Source of the DNA: Bacteroidota bacterium
GTDB lineage: Bacteria; Bacteroidota; Bacteroidia; NS11-12g; UBA955
Length of the DNA stretch: 64,000 nt
NCBI GenBank assembly: GCA_018333525.1
Contig: JAGXTF010000090.1
Location: 82,278-146,277 of the forward strand
Direction of reading: 5' to 3'
Positions 63,833 through 64,000 of this stretch are shown one piece after another. The notes under the pieces are model-generated. The model was not told the origin of the DNA, searched no databases, and was given only the letters and a program-made list of their open reading frames with translations. How positions within the stretch are numbered: the first letter of the stretch is position 1; each line of letters starts with the position of its first letter. Both the position numbers and the translations under genes were made by a program.

Positions 63833-64000
63833 TTATTCTGATTTAATTTTATTTGTTAGTGATGGCTCACAGGGAATATAGTTCATTTGTAATTTTAGCT
63901 TTTTGAATATTTCCAGGATTGTTTTATTGAAAATAATAACCCTATCACCTCCAAAAAAAGTTTCCTTTGTTTTCCAAATTGGGAATTTTGGAAGAATTTC
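63833..64000 (-). CDS. 3' end of a gene running off the window
   Basis: An open frame enters from the right edge and stops at 63833-63835 after 55 codons (EILPKFPIWKTKETFFGGDR ... PSLTNKIKSE). The GGDRVIIFNKTILEIFKKLK stretch looks like a small alpha/beta immunity-type tail, a weak resemblance. Same strand as the 116-aa gene, 58 nt upstream of it. Confidence 0.5.
   Translation of the reverse strand, partial: EILPKFPIWKTKETFFGGDRVIIFNKTILEIFKKLKLQMNYIPCEPSLTNKIKSE

Overview
The window reads as chromosomal DNA of a Bacteroidota bacterium. The evidence is type IX secretion system (T9SS) C-terminal sorting domains on at least three large secreted proteins, a DUF1800/DUF1501 pair, a RicT with the Cys-rich N-terminus usual in this phylum, a GldM-like protein, promoters of the form TTG-N19..22-TAnnTTTG, almost no Shine-Dalgarno sequences, and low-to-moderate GC. 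Genus or species cannot be read from the sequence. Non-ATG starts (mostly TTG) are common, and many genes are joined by 1-20 nt overlaps.

Layout. 0.3-3 kb: a small lipoprotein, a small barrel-like protein coupled to a TsdA-like diheme cytochrome c, and a convergent Tat-exported DsrE-like protein. 3.7-5.3 kb: purS-DUF4286-mnmH operon. 5.5-11 kb: a tightly packed run (zinc-less sirtuin, lipoprotein, xseA, xseB, LD-carboxypeptidase, GtrA, ricT). 11-16 kb: repeat island, Lys-rich secreted protein, corA, quinol-type NO reductase. 16-26.3 kb: a four-gene minus-strand cluster of very large exported proteins without recognisable function (1501, 653 and 712 aa plus a 570-aa barrel). This is the best candidate for an undescribed system. 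26.4-28.2 kb: duplicated hairpin repeat, tRNA-fMet, tRNA-Glu, rsfS and birA. 28.2-34.4 kb: DUF1800/DUF1501 T9SS pair, YwqK-like secreted protein, tRNA-Gln, prs, rplY. 34.5-38.7 kb: repeat, ELWxxDGT-repeat T9SS protein, superoxide dismutase, pnuC, AlbA_2 protein. 38.7-44 kb: M16 peptidase, nrnA, FKBP-like protein, dTDP-glucose dehydratase, GldM-like protein. 44-49 kb: TTCG-hairpin array, cysS, two tandem barrel proteins, miaE, a TetR regulator with a clear operator. 49-59.5 kb: rsmE, purD, DUF502, TolQ/ExbD, PagL-like protein, a barrel, a TPR protein, glycosyltransferase, DinB, MFS exporter. 59.6-64 kb: the longest repeat copy, a ligase-associated DEXH helicase, another repeat island, and two small genes at the edge.

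Most of the window is housekeeping metabolism (purine and NAD synthesis, tRNA/rRNA modification, DNA repair) mixed with envelope and secretion genes. The intergenic spaces hold a dispersed family of composite hairpin elements (3.2, 11.1-11.6, 34.5, 59.6-60.1 kb). Their stem arms differ in sequence between copies yet still pair, which is the most striking non-coding signal here. No CRISPR array, transposase or phage gene was seen.
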